DNA of 50,955 bases from assembly GCA_900540865.1 (NCBI GenBank), contig UQHH01000013.1, positions 1 through 50,955 on the forward strand, read 5' to 3'. Origin of the DNA: an uncultured Oscillospiraceae bacterium. Lineage in GTDB: Bacteria > Bacillota > Clostridia > Oscillospirales > Acutalibacteraceae. Both the position numbers and the translations under genes were made by a program. The notes below the pieces were generated by a model. The model saw only the letters and a program-made list of their open reading frames with translations, was not told the origin of the DNA and did not search any database. How positions within the stretch are numbered: position 1 is the first letter of the stretch; each line of letters begins with the position of its first letter. This document shows positions 40,307-48,986 of the stretch, in pieces.

Positions 40307-41326
40307 ATGATGGAGCAGCAGACAGTGGTACCTGAGAAGAAAAAAATCATATTCAGCGCAATTCAGCCGAGCGGCACGATAACGCTCGGCAATTACCTTG
40401 GCGCGATTAAAAACTGGGTTGCCATGCAGGAGGAGTTCAACTGCGTTTACGCGCTTGCCGACCTGCATACGATAACAGTCCGGCAGGACCCGCAGCGGTT
40501 TCGGGCGAATACGCTCGAGGCATACGCCCTGCTGCTTGCCTGCGGCATCGACCCGGAAAAAAGCATTTTCTTTATCCAGAGCCACGTGCATACGCACGCG
40601 GAGCTTGCGTGGGTTTTAAATTGCTACACGCAGTTCGGAGAGCTTTCCAGGATGACGCAGTTTAAGGATAAATCGGCAAAGCACGCCGACAACGTAAATG
40701 TCGGCTTGTTTGCTTATCCGAGCCTGATGGCGGCGGATATTTTGCTGTACCAAGCGGATATGGTGCCGGTCGGCGCGGACCAGAAGCAGCATCTTGAGCT
40801 TTCCAGGGATATTGCGGCCCGTTTCAACGGCCTATACGGCAATACCTTCAAGGTGCCCGAGCCGTATATCCCGAAGGTCGGCGCGCGCGTTATGTCCTTA
40901 CAGGAGCCGCAGAAGAAAATGAGCAAGTCGGACGAGAACGTCAACGCGTGGGTCGCCGTGCTCGACAAGCCCGAGACGATTATGAAGAAATTCAAGCGTG
41001 CCGTAACCGATTCGGACATGCGCGTCCACTACGGAGAGGGCAAGGACGGCGTAAACAACCTGATGGGCATTTACAGCGCCGTGACAGGCAAAACGAATGA
41101 GGAAATCGAAGCCGAGTTCGACGGCAGGGGCTACGGCGATTTCAAGACAGCTGTTGCCGAAGCGGTTATTGAGAGCCTCCGGCCGGTGCAGGAAAAATAT
41201 CAAAAGCTGATTAACGACAAGGCTTATTTAAAGGAATGCTACGGAAAATCGGCGGAAAAGGCGCTGCGTTTTTCACAGCGCACGCTTGATAAGGCGATGA
41301 AGAAAATTGGGTTCGTTATGAAATAA
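40307..41326 (+). CDS. trpS: Tryptophan-tRNA ligase
   Basis: Tryptophanyl-tRNA synthetase charges tRNA-Trp. The 339-residue class I enzyme shows the PSGTITLGNYLGA (HIGH-equivalent) motif near residue 20, DLHTIT, and KKMSKSDEN (KMSKS) in the second half. Length and order are normal. TGGGGAGG lies upstream of the ATG. It sits right after an aminotransferase gene with no room for a T-box leader between, so any tryptophan control would have to act at the upstream promoter. Confidence 0.97.
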   Translation: MMEQQTVVPEKKKIIFSAIQPSGTITLGNYLGAIKNWVAMQEEFNCVYALADLHTITVRQDPQRFRANTLEAYALLLACGIDPEKSIFFIQSHVHTHAELAWVLNCYTQFGELSRMTQFKDKSAKHADNVNVGLFAYPSLMAADILLYQADMVPVGADQKQHLELSRDIAARFNGLYGNTFKVPEPYIPKVGARVMSLQEPQKKMSKSDENVNAWVAVLDKPETIMKKFKRAVTDSDMRVHYGEGKDGVNNLMGIYSAVTGKTNEEIEAEFDGRGYGDFKTAVAEAVIESLRPVQEKYQKLINDKAYLKECYGKSAEKALRFSQRTLDKAMKKIGFVMK

Positions 41327-41398
41327 GGTTTTCCGTTATTTACCAGCGAAATCCCGCTGAATTTTACCGTTTTTTACATGTTTCGCGCCGCTCCTCTA

Positions 41399-41427
41399 TT
41401 GATAAGGGAATGGGTGTGTATTATACT
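41399..41427 (+). promoter_or_regulatory. Promoter of the intact DHHW paralogue
   Basis: TTGATA (41399-41404) and TATACT (41422-41427) are separated by 17 bp. The -10 is the same TATACT as that of the other DHHW paralogue at 38876. Confidence 0.55.
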
Positions 41428-41465
41428 GAAAGGCAGATATGAATGAGGACAAGGAGGGCCATGCC

Positions 41466-42665
41466 ATGCCAGAAGACCACACGGAGTCCAATTACATAAG
41501 ACGACAGGAATATTTGAGGAAACAGCGCTTAAAGCGCCGTCGCCGCAATAGGATGATTATCGTAGGGACCGGAATTGTAATCCTGATTATACTAATATTG
41601 ATTATTGTCGGCCTTGTCCGGGGCTGTTCTGACGGTTCTGGAGAGAAGGAGCCGACGCAGCCGCCGACAGACGCGACGACGGCCGCTGTCAACGCAAAGC
41701 CGACGGAGCCTGTAACCCAGCCGCCGGAGGTGAAGGAAATCAAGGACAACGGCGACGACGGCCGTATGACGGACGGCTCTATTTTTATCTGGGACAATAA
41801 GGGCTTTGAGATGTTCTTTGGCGGAGACGACAGCGCAAAGGAATACGCAGATAAAATCAACGGTTATAAAAAACAGCTTGGCAGCGGTATTACCGTTTAC
41901 GATATGGTCGTCCCAAACCATACGGAGTTCGGCCTGCCGCAGCGTTTGAGTGAAAAGCTTCAGAAAGACGGGAGTACGCGCTCACAGCGCCAGAACACCT
42001 CCACGATTTATAAGGGCCTTTCCAAGGACATCAAGGCAGTCGATATTTACGACGTATTGAACCAGCATAAGACGGAGTACATCTACTTCAACACCGACCA
42101 CCACTGGTCCGGTCTCGGTTCGTATTACGCATACACGAAGTTCGCGGAGGTCGCTGGACTCAAGCCGTTTGCCCTGGAGGACGCGGAAAAGCACTCCATA
42201 GACGGATTTCTGGGTTCTCTCAATACCATATCGGGCGACAGCGCGTTATCGTCGAATCCTGACCACGTTGATTATTACGTTTTCCCTGGGGATTACACCT
42301 GTATGATTACACAGGATGGCTCCAGCGAGCCGATGGAGGCCGACATCTACTACCCGAACGCTACCGCGGGCAGCAACACCTACGGCGTGTTCCTTTGGGG
42401 CGATAATCCGCTGACTGTCATTAAAAACAACGACGGCGGCTCCGGCAGGAAGATTGCTTTGGTTAAGGAATCCTATGGAAACGCGTTCGCGCCGTACCTT
42501 GCGTATAATTACGACGAGGTGCACGTTATCGACTTCCGTTATTACAGCGGTAACCTAAAGCAGTACTGCAGCGACAACGGGATTACCGAGGTGCTTTTCC
42601 TCAACGGCGTCATGTCCGCGAACACCCCGCTCCAGCTCGACAATATGGACGGCTTGTTTCAATAA
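41466..42665 (+). CDS. DHHW-family membrane protein, intact catalytic motif
   Basis: This 399-residue protein has a basic N-terminus, one membrane helix (about 31-52), a Pro/Thr linker and an extracytoplasmic DHHW/SGNH-like domain. TDHHW (Asp211, His212, His213, Trp214) and KESYG (Ser336) supply the Asp/His/Ser set expected for AlgX-like acyl transfer. It is paralogous to the degenerate protein at 37513, on the opposite strand about 2.7 kb away, and more distantly to the DHHW protein at 24190. No MBOAT gene is adjacent, so its acyl donor is unknown; it may use the MBOAT at 25365. The start at 41466 has AAGGAGGG 8 nt upstream; ATG 41439 is in frame but unsupported. Confidence 0.88.
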   Translation: MPEDHTESNYIRRQEYLRKQRLKRRRRNRMIIVGTGIVILIILILIIVGLVRGCSDGSGEKEPTQPPTDATTAAVNAKPTEPVTQPPEVKEIKDNGDDGRMTDGSIFIWDNKGFEMFFGGDDSAKEYADKINGYKKQLGSGITVYDMVVPNHTEFGLPQRLSEKLQKDGSTRSQRQNTSTIYKGLSKDIKAVDIYDVLNQHKTEYIYFNTDHHWSGLGSYYAYTKFAEVAGLKPFALEDAEKHSIDGFLGSLNTISGDSALSSNPDHVDYYVFPGDYTCMITQDGSSEPMEADIYYPNATAGSNTYGVFLWGDNPLTVIKNNDGGSGRKIALVKESYGNAFAPYLAYNYDEVHVIDFRYYSGNLKQYCSDNGITEVLFLNGVMSANTPLQLDNMDGLFQ

Positions 42666-42696
42666 TACGTAAACAAAAAATATTTGCAGAATATCC

Positions 42697-42731
42697 GGCG
42701 GGGCCTTTAGCGGCTCCGCCCTTTCCTTTTT
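42697..42731 (+). terminator. Terminator after the intact DHHW gene
   Basis: A 9-bp stem with one G-U pair (42697-42705 with 42712-42720) is followed by ctttccttttt. Confidence 0.75.
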
Positions 42732-42751
42732 GTATTGGAATGAGATAAAGA

Positions 42752-42779
42752 TTGAAAAAGCTGGAAAACCTGATATAAT
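42752..42779 (+). promoter_or_regulatory. Promoter of gltX
   Basis: TTGAAA (42752-42757) and TATAAT (42774-42779) are 16 bp apart. The leader of about 65 nt contains a small ccgccc/gggcgg hairpin (42807-42825) of unknown role. No T-box is visible. Confidence 0.65.
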
Positions 42780-42853
42780 AAATAGAAATATACGCTATTT
42801 GAAAGGCCGCCCGCTCATTGGGCGGAAATACGTATGCGGGGGAGAAATATTAT

Positions 42854-44299
42854 ATGAAAACAGTTCGCACGCGCTACGCGCCCAGCCCTACCGGCTTTAT
42901 GCATGTGGGCAACCTGCGCACCGCGCTTTATGAATACCTGATTGCAAAATCGCAGGGGGGAAGCTTTATCCTGCGCATTGAGGACACCGACCAGCAGCGC
43001 TATGTAGAGGGCGCTGTAGACGTCATTTACGACACACTGAAAACCGCGGGGCTTACACACGATGAAGGGCCGGACATCGGCGGGGATTTTGGGCCTTATG
43101 TGCAGAGCGAGCGCAGGGGGATGTACCTGCCCTACGCCGAACAATTGATAAAAGAAGGCAAGGCCTACCGCTGTTTCTGCTCGAAGGAACGGCTCGAGTC
43201 TTTACAGGAGGATTCCGCAGGCGGGGGCTACGACCGCCATTGCCGCGATTTGCCGCAGGAGGAAATCGACCGGCTTTTAAAAGAGGGCGTACCCTGTGTT
43301 ATCCGCCAAAAGATGCCGCTTGACGGCTCTACGACGTTTGAGGATGCTGTGTATGGCAGCATTACGGTGGAAAACAGCGAGCTGCAGGACCAAATCCTCA
43401 TCAAGACCGACGGGTACCCCACCTACAATTTCGCTAACGTTATCGACGACCATACGATGGGCATTACGCATGTTGTCAGGGGCAGCGAGTATTTGAGCTC
43501 CACGCCGAAATACAACCTTCTGTATGAGGCGTTCGGCTGGGAAATCCCGACCTATGTGCACCTTCCGCTGATTATGGGCAAAAACGAGGACGGCAGCGTT
43601 TCCAAGCTTTCAAAGCGACACGGCGCAACCGGCTTTGCCGATTTGATAAACGATGGCTACCTGCCGCAGGCAATCATCAATTACATTGCGTTGCTCGGCT
43701 GGTGCCCGAAGGACAACCAGGAGATTTTTACCTTAGATGAGCTTTGCAAGGCGTTTTGCATAGACGGCATCAGCAAATCACCCGCCGTGTTCGACTATGG
43801 CAAGCTCTCCTGGTTCAACGGGGAATACATCAAGGCGATGCCTGTGGAACAATTTGCACAGATTGCCGCGCCTTATTTCAAGCAGGCGCTTTTAGACAAG
43901 CCGTTTGATTATGTAAAGCTTGCTTCCATTTTGCAGCAGCGCGTCACACAGCTTACGCAGATACCGGAAATGGTCGGTTTCTTTGCACAGCAGCCGGAAT
44001 ACGGCACGGAGCTGTTTATCAACAAAAAAAGCAAAACGACGCTTGAAAATTCACCCGTTATGCTAAAGGCCGTAATAGAGGCGCTCGAAAAGCTGCCGGA
44101 GTGGAACCATGAAGGCATTCATGACTGCCTAATCAGCCTTGCGCAGCGGCTTGAGGTGAAAAACGGCACCGTCATGTGGCCCGCGCGCATTGCCGTTTCC
44201 GGCAAAACGGTTACACCGGGCGGCGCGGTTGAAATTCTCGATATTCTCGGCAAAGAGGAATCCCTCAGAAGAATGAAGCAGGGCCTTGCAAAGTTTTGA
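42854..44299 (+). CDS. gltX: Glutamate-tRNA ligase
   Basis: This 481-residue class I synthetase has YAPSPTGFMHVGNLRTAL (HIGH-type) at the start, LRIEDTDQQRYVEG and SKLSKRHGA (KMSKS-type). In bacteria lacking GlnRS, GltX often also makes Glu-tRNA-Gln; here glnS follows directly, so a discriminating enzyme is expected. The start at 42854 has GGGGGAG 9 nt upstream; the longer in-frame ATG at 42818 is unsupported. glnS starts 75 nt later and is likely cotranscribed. Confidence 0.96.
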   Translation: MKTVRTRYAPSPTGFMHVGNLRTALYEYLIAKSQGGSFILRIEDTDQQRYVEGAVDVIYDTLKTAGLTHDEGPDIGGDFGPYVQSERRGMYLPYAEQLIKEGKAYRCFCSKERLESLQEDSAGGGYDRHCRDLPQEEIDRLLKEGVPCVIRQKMPLDGSTTFEDAVYGSITVENSELQDQILIKTDGYPTYNFANVIDDHTMGITHVVRGSEYLSSTPKYNLLYEAFGWEIPTYVHLPLIMGKNEDGSVSKLSKRHGATGFADLINDGYLPQAIINYIALLGWCPKDNQEIFTLDELCKAFCIDGISKSPAVFDYGKLSWFNGEYIKAMPVEQFAQIAAPYFKQALLDKPFDYVKLASILQQRVTQLTQIPEMVGFFAQQPEYGTELFINKKSKTTLENSPVMLKAVIEALEKLPEWNHEGIHDCLISLAQRLEVKNGTVMWPARIAVSGKTVTPGGAVEILDILGKEESLRRMKQGLAKF

Positions 44300-44374
44300 T
44301 TACGCGGCGGCAGGGCGGCGGTTATCGCCCAGGCTGCGGGATAAGCTATATGTGAAGCAATAGGAGGAAGGAAC

Positions 44375-46069
44375 ATGGCAGAAGAAATCAAGACGGCGCA
44401 GGAGCCGTCCGGCAACGCCAATTTTATCCATGATTTTATAGACGAGGACATCGCGAAGGGCGGGCAGTTCGAAGGAATGACCGTCCACACACGCTTTCCG
44501 CCGGAGCCAAACGGCTATTTGCATATCGGCCACGCGAAGGCCGTATGCATTAATTTCAGTACAGCTGAAAAATACGGCGGCAAATGCAACCTGCGCATGG
44601 ACGACACCAATCCGACAAAAGAGGACGTCGAGTATGTCGACGCCATCAAGGATGATATTAAGTGGCTCGGCTTTACGTGGGAAGATCGCTTTTACTTTGC
44701 GTCCGAATATTTTGAGCAGATGTACGGGTATGCCTGCGAGCTAATTGAAAAGGGGCTTGCCTATGTGTGTGAGCTGACCCCGGAGCAGATGCGCGAAAAC
44801 CGCGGCGACCTTACGACGCCCGCGAAAAGCCCGTACCGCGACAGGCCCAGGGAGGAAAGCCTCGATTTATTCCGCCGCATGAGGGCAGGGGAATTCGAGG
44901 ACGGCAAAATGACGCTTCGGGCGAAAATCGACCTGGCTTCCGGCAACTTCAATATGCGTGACCCGGTTTTGTACCGCATCAACCGTATCACGCACCACCG
45001 CACGGGGGATACCTGGTGCATTTACCCGATGTACGATTTCGCGCATCCGATTGAGGACGCAATCGAGGGTGTGACGCATTCCCTGTGCTCCCTTGAATTT
45101 GAAGACCACCGCCCGCTGTATGATTGGGTTATCAATCATACAAGTGTGGAAAGCAAGCCGCGCCAGATTGAGTTTGCGCGGCTGGGCATCAATCATACCG
45201 TTATGAGCAAGCGCAAGCTGCGCCTGCTTGTCGAGGAGGGCCACGTCAGCGGCTGGGACGACCCGCGCATGCCCACGCTCTGCGGCCTGCGCCGCCGCGG
45301 CTACACGCCGCGCGCAATCCGTAATTTCTGCGACAGGATTGGCGTTTCTAAGGTGAACAGTACCGTGGAATACGGCTTTTTAGAGCATTGCCTGCGTGAA
45401 GACTTAAACGAAACCGCAAAGCGCGTCATGGTCGTACAGCATCCGATAAGGCTTGTAATCACCAATTACCCGGAGGGAAAATCCGAAACGTTCGAGGTGG
45501 AGAATAACCCGAACCGCCCGGAGGACGGCACACGCACCATCTCCTTTTCACGCGAGCTGTACATCGAGCGCGAAGATTTTATGGAAACGCCCGTCAAGGG
45601 CTATTTCCGCCTGTTTCCGGAAAATGAGGTGCGGCTCAAGTCCGCGTATATCGTGCGCTGCACCGGCTGCAAAAAGGATGAAGAAGGCAATGTCACCGAG
45701 GTTTACGCAACCTACGACCCCGAAACGCGCGGAGGCAATACGCCTGACGGCAGGAAAATCAAGGGAACCGTCCACTGGGTAGACGCGCAGACGGCGGTAG
45801 ACGCGCAGGTGCGCCTTTACGACAGCCTGTTTACCGTGCCCGACCCGGATGCGGGCGACAGGAATTTCCTCGATTATTTAAACCCGGATTCACTCGTGAC
45901 GCTCGAGCACTGCAAGGCCGAGCAGTCCCTGCGGGACGTCGTGCCGCCGCAGTCCTACCAGTTTATGCGGCTTGGATATTTCTGCCTGGACAACAAGGAT
46001 TCAAAGCCGGGCAAGCCGGTATTCAACCGGAGCGTTTCGCTCAAGGACGGCTTCAAGGCGAAAAAGTAA
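44375..46069 (+). CDS. glnS: Glutamine-tRNA ligase
   Basis: GlnRS charges tRNA-Gln directly with glutamine. The 564-residue protein has the eukaryote-type signature FPPEPNGYLHIGHAKAV near the start and MSKRKLRLL as KMSKS-type motif, with the beta-barrel anticodon-binding domains following. GAGGAAGGAA precedes the ATG. GlnRS is not universal in Firmicutes, where the GatCAB route is common; its pairing with gltX suggests the direct pathway is used. Confidence 0.97.
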   Translation: MAEEIKTAQEPSGNANFIHDFIDEDIAKGGQFEGMTVHTRFPPEPNGYLHIGHAKAVCINFSTAEKYGGKCNLRMDDTNPTKEDVEYVDAIKDDIKWLGFTWEDRFYFASEYFEQMYGYACELIEKGLAYVCELTPEQMRENRGDLTTPAKSPYRDRPREESLDLFRRMRAGEFEDGKMTLRAKIDLASGNFNMRDPVLYRINRITHHRTGDTWCIYPMYDFAHPIEDAIEGVTHSLCSLEFEDHRPLYDWVINHTSVESKPRQIEFARLGINHTVMSKRKLRLLVEEGHVSGWDDPRMPTLCGLRRRGYTPRAIRNFCDRIGVSKVNSTVEYGFLEHCLREDLNETAKRVMVVQHPIRLVITNYPEGKSETFEVENNPNRPEDGTRTISFSRELYIEREDFMETPVKGYFRLFPENEVRLKSAYIVRCTGCKKDEEGNVTEVYATYDPETRGGNTPDGRKIKGTVHWVDAQTAVDAQVRLYDSLFTVPDPDAGDRNFLDYLNPDSLVTLEHCKAEQSLRDVVPPQSYQFMRLGYFCLDNKDSKPGKPVFNRSVSLKDGFKAKK

Positions 46070-46095
46070 GGCTGTACAAACAAAAAATAATATGG

Positions 46096-46135
46096 AAAGG
46101 GCGCGAACACTATCTGTTCGCGCCCTTTCGTGCTT
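46096..46135. terminator. Bidirectional terminator
   Basis: A perfect 14-bp stem (46096-46109 with 46115-46128) with a 5-nt loop lies between the convergent glnS and MATE genes. Confidence 0.88.
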
Positions 46136-46157
46136 TTATATGGCGTGTCTTTTCAAA

Positions 46158-47489
46158 TTAAATGTAATGATAACGCCTGCGGTACTTCATAAAGAAGAAA
46201 ACGGTAAGCGCAAGCGACAAGAACTCCGCTACCGGGCAGGCGAGCCATACGCCGGTAATTCCAAGCAGTATGGAAAGGCCAATCAGGGCGGCTGCCAGTA
46301 AAACAAGCGTACGCATACAGGACAAAAGCGCGGATACTGGCCCGTTGCTGAAGGCGGTGAACATAGCTGAAGCAAACACGTTATATCCCTTGAACAGGTA
46401 GCTCAGCGCGTAGATTTGCAGTCCGGCGGAGGCGAGCAGGAACACCTGGCTGTCCCGCGACGCGAAAAATGAAGTCAAATCGCGGGAAAACAGAAACGTA
46501 AGCGCCGCCACGCTCACGCCTACGGCGGTCAGCAGGCCCATACTGAGCCTGAAAATTTTCCGGAGCTTTTCCTTGTTGCCGCAGCCGTAGTTATAGCTGA
46601 TTAAGGGCGCGACGCCCATCGAATAGCCAAGGCACACGGCTATCAGGATAAAGTCGAGGTACAGCAAAACGGATATCGCGGCGACGCCGTCATGCCCGAC
46701 GAGCCGCATCATGATAATGTTGAACAGGAATGTCGTGACGCTGGTGGAAAGGTTACTCACCATCTCCGACGAGCCGTTGCCCATCGTGTGCAGGAACACG
46801 CTCCACGCCTGCTTCGGCCTTACAAAATGCAGGTTGCCGCGCCGGTTCAAGGCAAAGTAAAACAGCCCGAACAACGCAGGTATGGCGTTGCCGATACCGG
46901 TGGCAATCGCGGCGCCCGCAATGCCCATTTGAAACACGGCGATAAACAGGTAGTCGAACACGACGTTGCAAACTCCTCCGGCAATCGTCATAGCAAGGCC
47001 AATGGAGGGCTTGCCGTTTGCGATATAGACGTTCTGAAACACAAGCTGCAAAATACAGGGGGCGGCAAAAAGCATCAGCGGGAACGCGTAGTCGTAGCAG
47101 TAGCCGTAAACCGCTTCGTCCGCTCCCAGCATATAAATAATATCCTTCAAGAACACGGCGCATAGAACGGTGGCGGCTACGCCGATGATGATTACCACGA
47201 GCAGGACGAACGTAAGGTTTTCGTTTGCCTCGCGCTGTCTGCCCTCTCCCATCTTTCTGGAGACGATTGCGTTGAGGCCGGTGCCGAACATCGTGCCCAG
47301 TGCAATAGCGACGCCCAGCAGCGGAAAAACGAGATTGACCGCTGAGAAGGCCTCCGTACCAATCAGCCGTGCGACAAACAGGCCGTCTACGATGGAGTAA
47401 AGCGACATCACCACCATCATAACCATTGACGGCAGCGTAAATTTCAATAAGGAGGGTAATGTGATTTTTTGACTAAGTGCCTTGTTCAT
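46158..47489 (-). CDS. MATE-family efflux transporter
   Basis: This 443-residue, 12-helix MATE transporter has SMVMMVVMSLYSIVDGLFVARL at the start and APLISYNYGCGN in the second half. It differs from the MATE at 29478 and is probably a drug or metabolite exporter. The ATG lies inside the end of the marR gene (17-nt overlap), so the two are translated together and the MarR protein very likely controls it. Confidence 0.93.
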   Translation of the reverse strand: MNKALSQKITLPSLLKFTLPSMVMMVVMSLYSIVDGLFVARLIGTEAFSAVNLVFPLLGVAIALGTMFGTGLNAIVSRKMGEGRQREANENLTFVLLVVIIIGVAATVLCAVFLKDIIYMLGADEAVYGYCYDYAFPLMLFAAPCILQLVFQNVYIANGKPSIGLAMTIAGGVCNVVFDYLFIAVFQMGIAGAAIATGIGNAIPALFGLFYFALNRRGNLHFVRPKQAWSVFLHTMGNGSSEMVSNLSTSVTTFLFNIIMMRLVGHDGVAAISVLLYLDFILIAVCLGYSMGVAPLISYNYGCGNKEKLRKIFRLSMGLLTAVGVSVAALTFLFSRDLTSFFASRDSQVFLLASAGLQIYALSYLFKGYNVFASAMFTAFSNGPVSALLSCMRTLVLLAAALIGLSILLGITGVWLACPVAEFLSLALTVFFFMKYRRRYHYI

Positions 47490-47919
47490 TGTCTAAATCC
47501 TTCCAGTCGTATTGTGAGATTGCGCGCAGGATTTCGGAAAACTGAAAAAGCTGTTCTTCTGAAAAGGTTTTGCGCAGCTCCCGTTCGATATTCCGAAAAA
47601 CACGGTTGTAAATTGAAAAGCTCTTTTCCATATCCGGATGTATTTTTATATAAAAAACACGCTTGTCGTCCTCGCTCTGTGTTTTGACGACGGCGCCCTG
47701 CTTAATAAGCTCGTTTACCTTTAATGTGGCCGCGGGCGCCGAAATTTGAAGCGCCTGCGCAAGCTTGCCCGTCGTGCAGTTTTCCATCTGGGAAATCACA
47801 TTCAGGTACAGGATGCTGTTATATGAAAATCCCTTATAATAATCCTTCTGGTTCAACACCCGCAGTTCATAAAGAGCCATATGATAATAAAAACGGTCGA
47901 CCTCATTAAGTAAATCCAT
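47473..47919 (-). CDS. MarR-family transcriptional regulator
   Basis: This 148-residue winged-helix regulator has a central DNA-binding region (about 50-100) with CTTGKLAQALQISAPAATLKVNELIKQGAV and wing residues SEDDKRVFYIKI. MarR proteins usually repress their own operon and release on binding a small ligand. It is encoded first in the operon with the MATE gene, behind a consensus promoter and a dyad that overlaps the -10. GGAGG lies 7 nt before the ATG. Confidence 0.92.
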   Translation of the reverse strand: MDLLNEVDRFYYHMALYELRVLNQKDYYKGFSYNSILYLNVISQMENCTTGKLAQALQISAPAATLKVNELIKQGAVVKTQSEDDKRVFYIKIHPDMEKSFSIYNRVFRNIERELRKTFSEEQLFQFSEILRAISQYDWKDLDNEQGT

Positions 47920-47938
47920 AACGCTGCCTCCAATATAA

Positions 47939-47968
47939 TTTAAGCATATTTATTTAAATTTACTTAAT
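47939..47968. promoter_or_regulatory. Operator-like dyad of the MarR-MATE operon
   Basis: TTTAAG (47939-47944) and CTTAAT (47963-47968) form an imperfect inverted repeat in an AT-rich stretch just downstream of, and touching, the -10. This is the position expected for MarR autorepression. Confidence 0.4.
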
Positions 47969-47995
47969 TATATGAAGCAGAACACCAATTGTCAA
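47967..47995 (-). promoter_or_regulatory. Consensus sigma-A promoter of the MarR-MATE operon
   Basis: On the minus strand TTGACA (47995-47990) and TATAAT (47972-47967) are both perfect and 17 bp apart. A promoter this strong next to a MarR gene suggests tight repression. Confidence 0.8.
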
Positions 47996-48104
47996 GGCCT
48001 CAGCAAAATTAAAATTTTTTACTGCTCGTTTACTACGCACAATGCTTTGGTAATCCTTACAAATAACGTACATACTTTTTGTTCTCCCGCTCCTGCTTTT
48101 ATCC

Positions 48105-48133
48105 TTTACAGCATTTTTGGGGTGTGTTATAGT
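48105..48133 (+). promoter_or_regulatory. Promoter of the DUF308 membrane protein gene
   Basis: TTTACA (48105-48110) and TATAGT (48128-48133) are separated by 17 bp, about 44 nt before the ATG. Confidence 0.6.
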
Positions 48134-48176
48134 ATGGATAGACAAAATGCGATTTTTATTTTAGGAGGATAGCATT

Positions 48177-48716
48177 ATGAAAACATTTTTGAAGGTTTTA
48201 TGGGTGATTGCCGGCATAGTTTTGATTCTGGGCGGCTGCGCGGCGTTTTTTAATCCGCTGAAGGCGTTTGTCGTCACGGAGGTCATCCTCGGCGCGGCGC
48301 TGGTCATTTCCGGAATCGTGAGCATCATCGCCTACATCCGGTCGCATAAGGTCATGCTTGGCGCGGGCTGGGTTCTTGCGGATGGAATCCTTTCCCTGAT
48401 ACTCGGGCTGCTTATCTGCTTCAGCAAATACAGCAACGGCCTGTTTGCAATCACGGTATCTACGTTTCTCGGCCTGTGGCTTTTATTCTCAGGCATTTCC
48501 CAGACAAGCCGCTCTTTCGATTTGCACAAGCTCGGCGCGCGTGGCTGGGGATGGCTTACCGCGTGGGGTATTATCTGCATTATCGGAGGAATTGCGGTGT
48601 TCTGCAACCCTGTAATCACGGCGGTCGGAACGGCAAGCTTTTTAAGCGGAATCGTTTTGATTTTAGGAGGCGTCGCGGCGCTGACCAGATGCCTGACGAG
48701 GGATATTGAAGACTAA
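48177..48716 (+). CDS. DUF308 / HdeD-like membrane protein
   Basis: This 179-residue protein has six membrane segments in three pairs, matching the DUF308/HdeD layout: GIVLILGGCAAFFNPLKAF, then WVLADGILSLILGLLI, then GIICIIGGIAVFCNPV and GIVLILGGVAAL. HdeD in enterics is linked to acid resistance, but that should not be assumed here. AGGAGGATAGCATT precedes the ATG. It is monocistronic with its own promoter and terminator. Confidence 0.88.
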   Translation: MKTFLKVLWVIAGIVLILGGCAAFFNPLKAFVVTEVILGAALVISGIVSIIAYIRSHKVMLGAGWVLADGILSLILGLLICFSKYSNGLFAITVSTFLGLWLLFSGISQTSRSFDLHKLGARGWGWLTAWGIICIIGGIAVFCNPVITAVGTASFLSGIVLILGGVAALTRCLTRDIED

Positions 48717-48734
48717 CCGCTTTAACACAATCGT

Positions 48735-48775
48735 AAAAGACGGGCAAGCCTTTTGGGGCTTGCCCGTCTTTTTAC
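48735..48775 (+). terminator. Terminator after the DUF308 gene
   Basis: A perfect 16-bp stem (48735-48750 with 48757-48772) is followed by T-rich sequence. Confidence 0.88.
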
Positions 48776-48858
48776 TTTTACGGCGATAAAATAAATCAGA
48801 CCAATATAATTTTTATCAAGCAGTGTGGTTTTAATTCACAAAACATAACATTTTGTAT

Positions 48859-48886
48859 TTGAAATATGTTAAGCTTATTTTATAAA
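48859..48886 (+). promoter_or_regulatory. Possible promoter of the frameshifted membrane protein gene
   Basis: TTGAAA (48859-48864) and TATAAA (48881-48886) are 16 bp apart, about 100 nt before the start codon. Confidence 0.4.
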
Positions 48887-48986
48887 GTAAATAGCTTCGT
48901 TGCAAGATTAAGTGAAATGTTTGAGCCGTATTATAAAGTGATGACACGAAACGCTGTTTCAACCTGTTTTAATATGGGGGATTGCT

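Noticed and set aside
40196..40307. T-box or tryptophan leader before trpS
   Set aside because: Only 34 nt separate the aminotransferase stop and the trpS start, and no T-box sequence or antiterminator is visible; the same holds for gltX and glnS.
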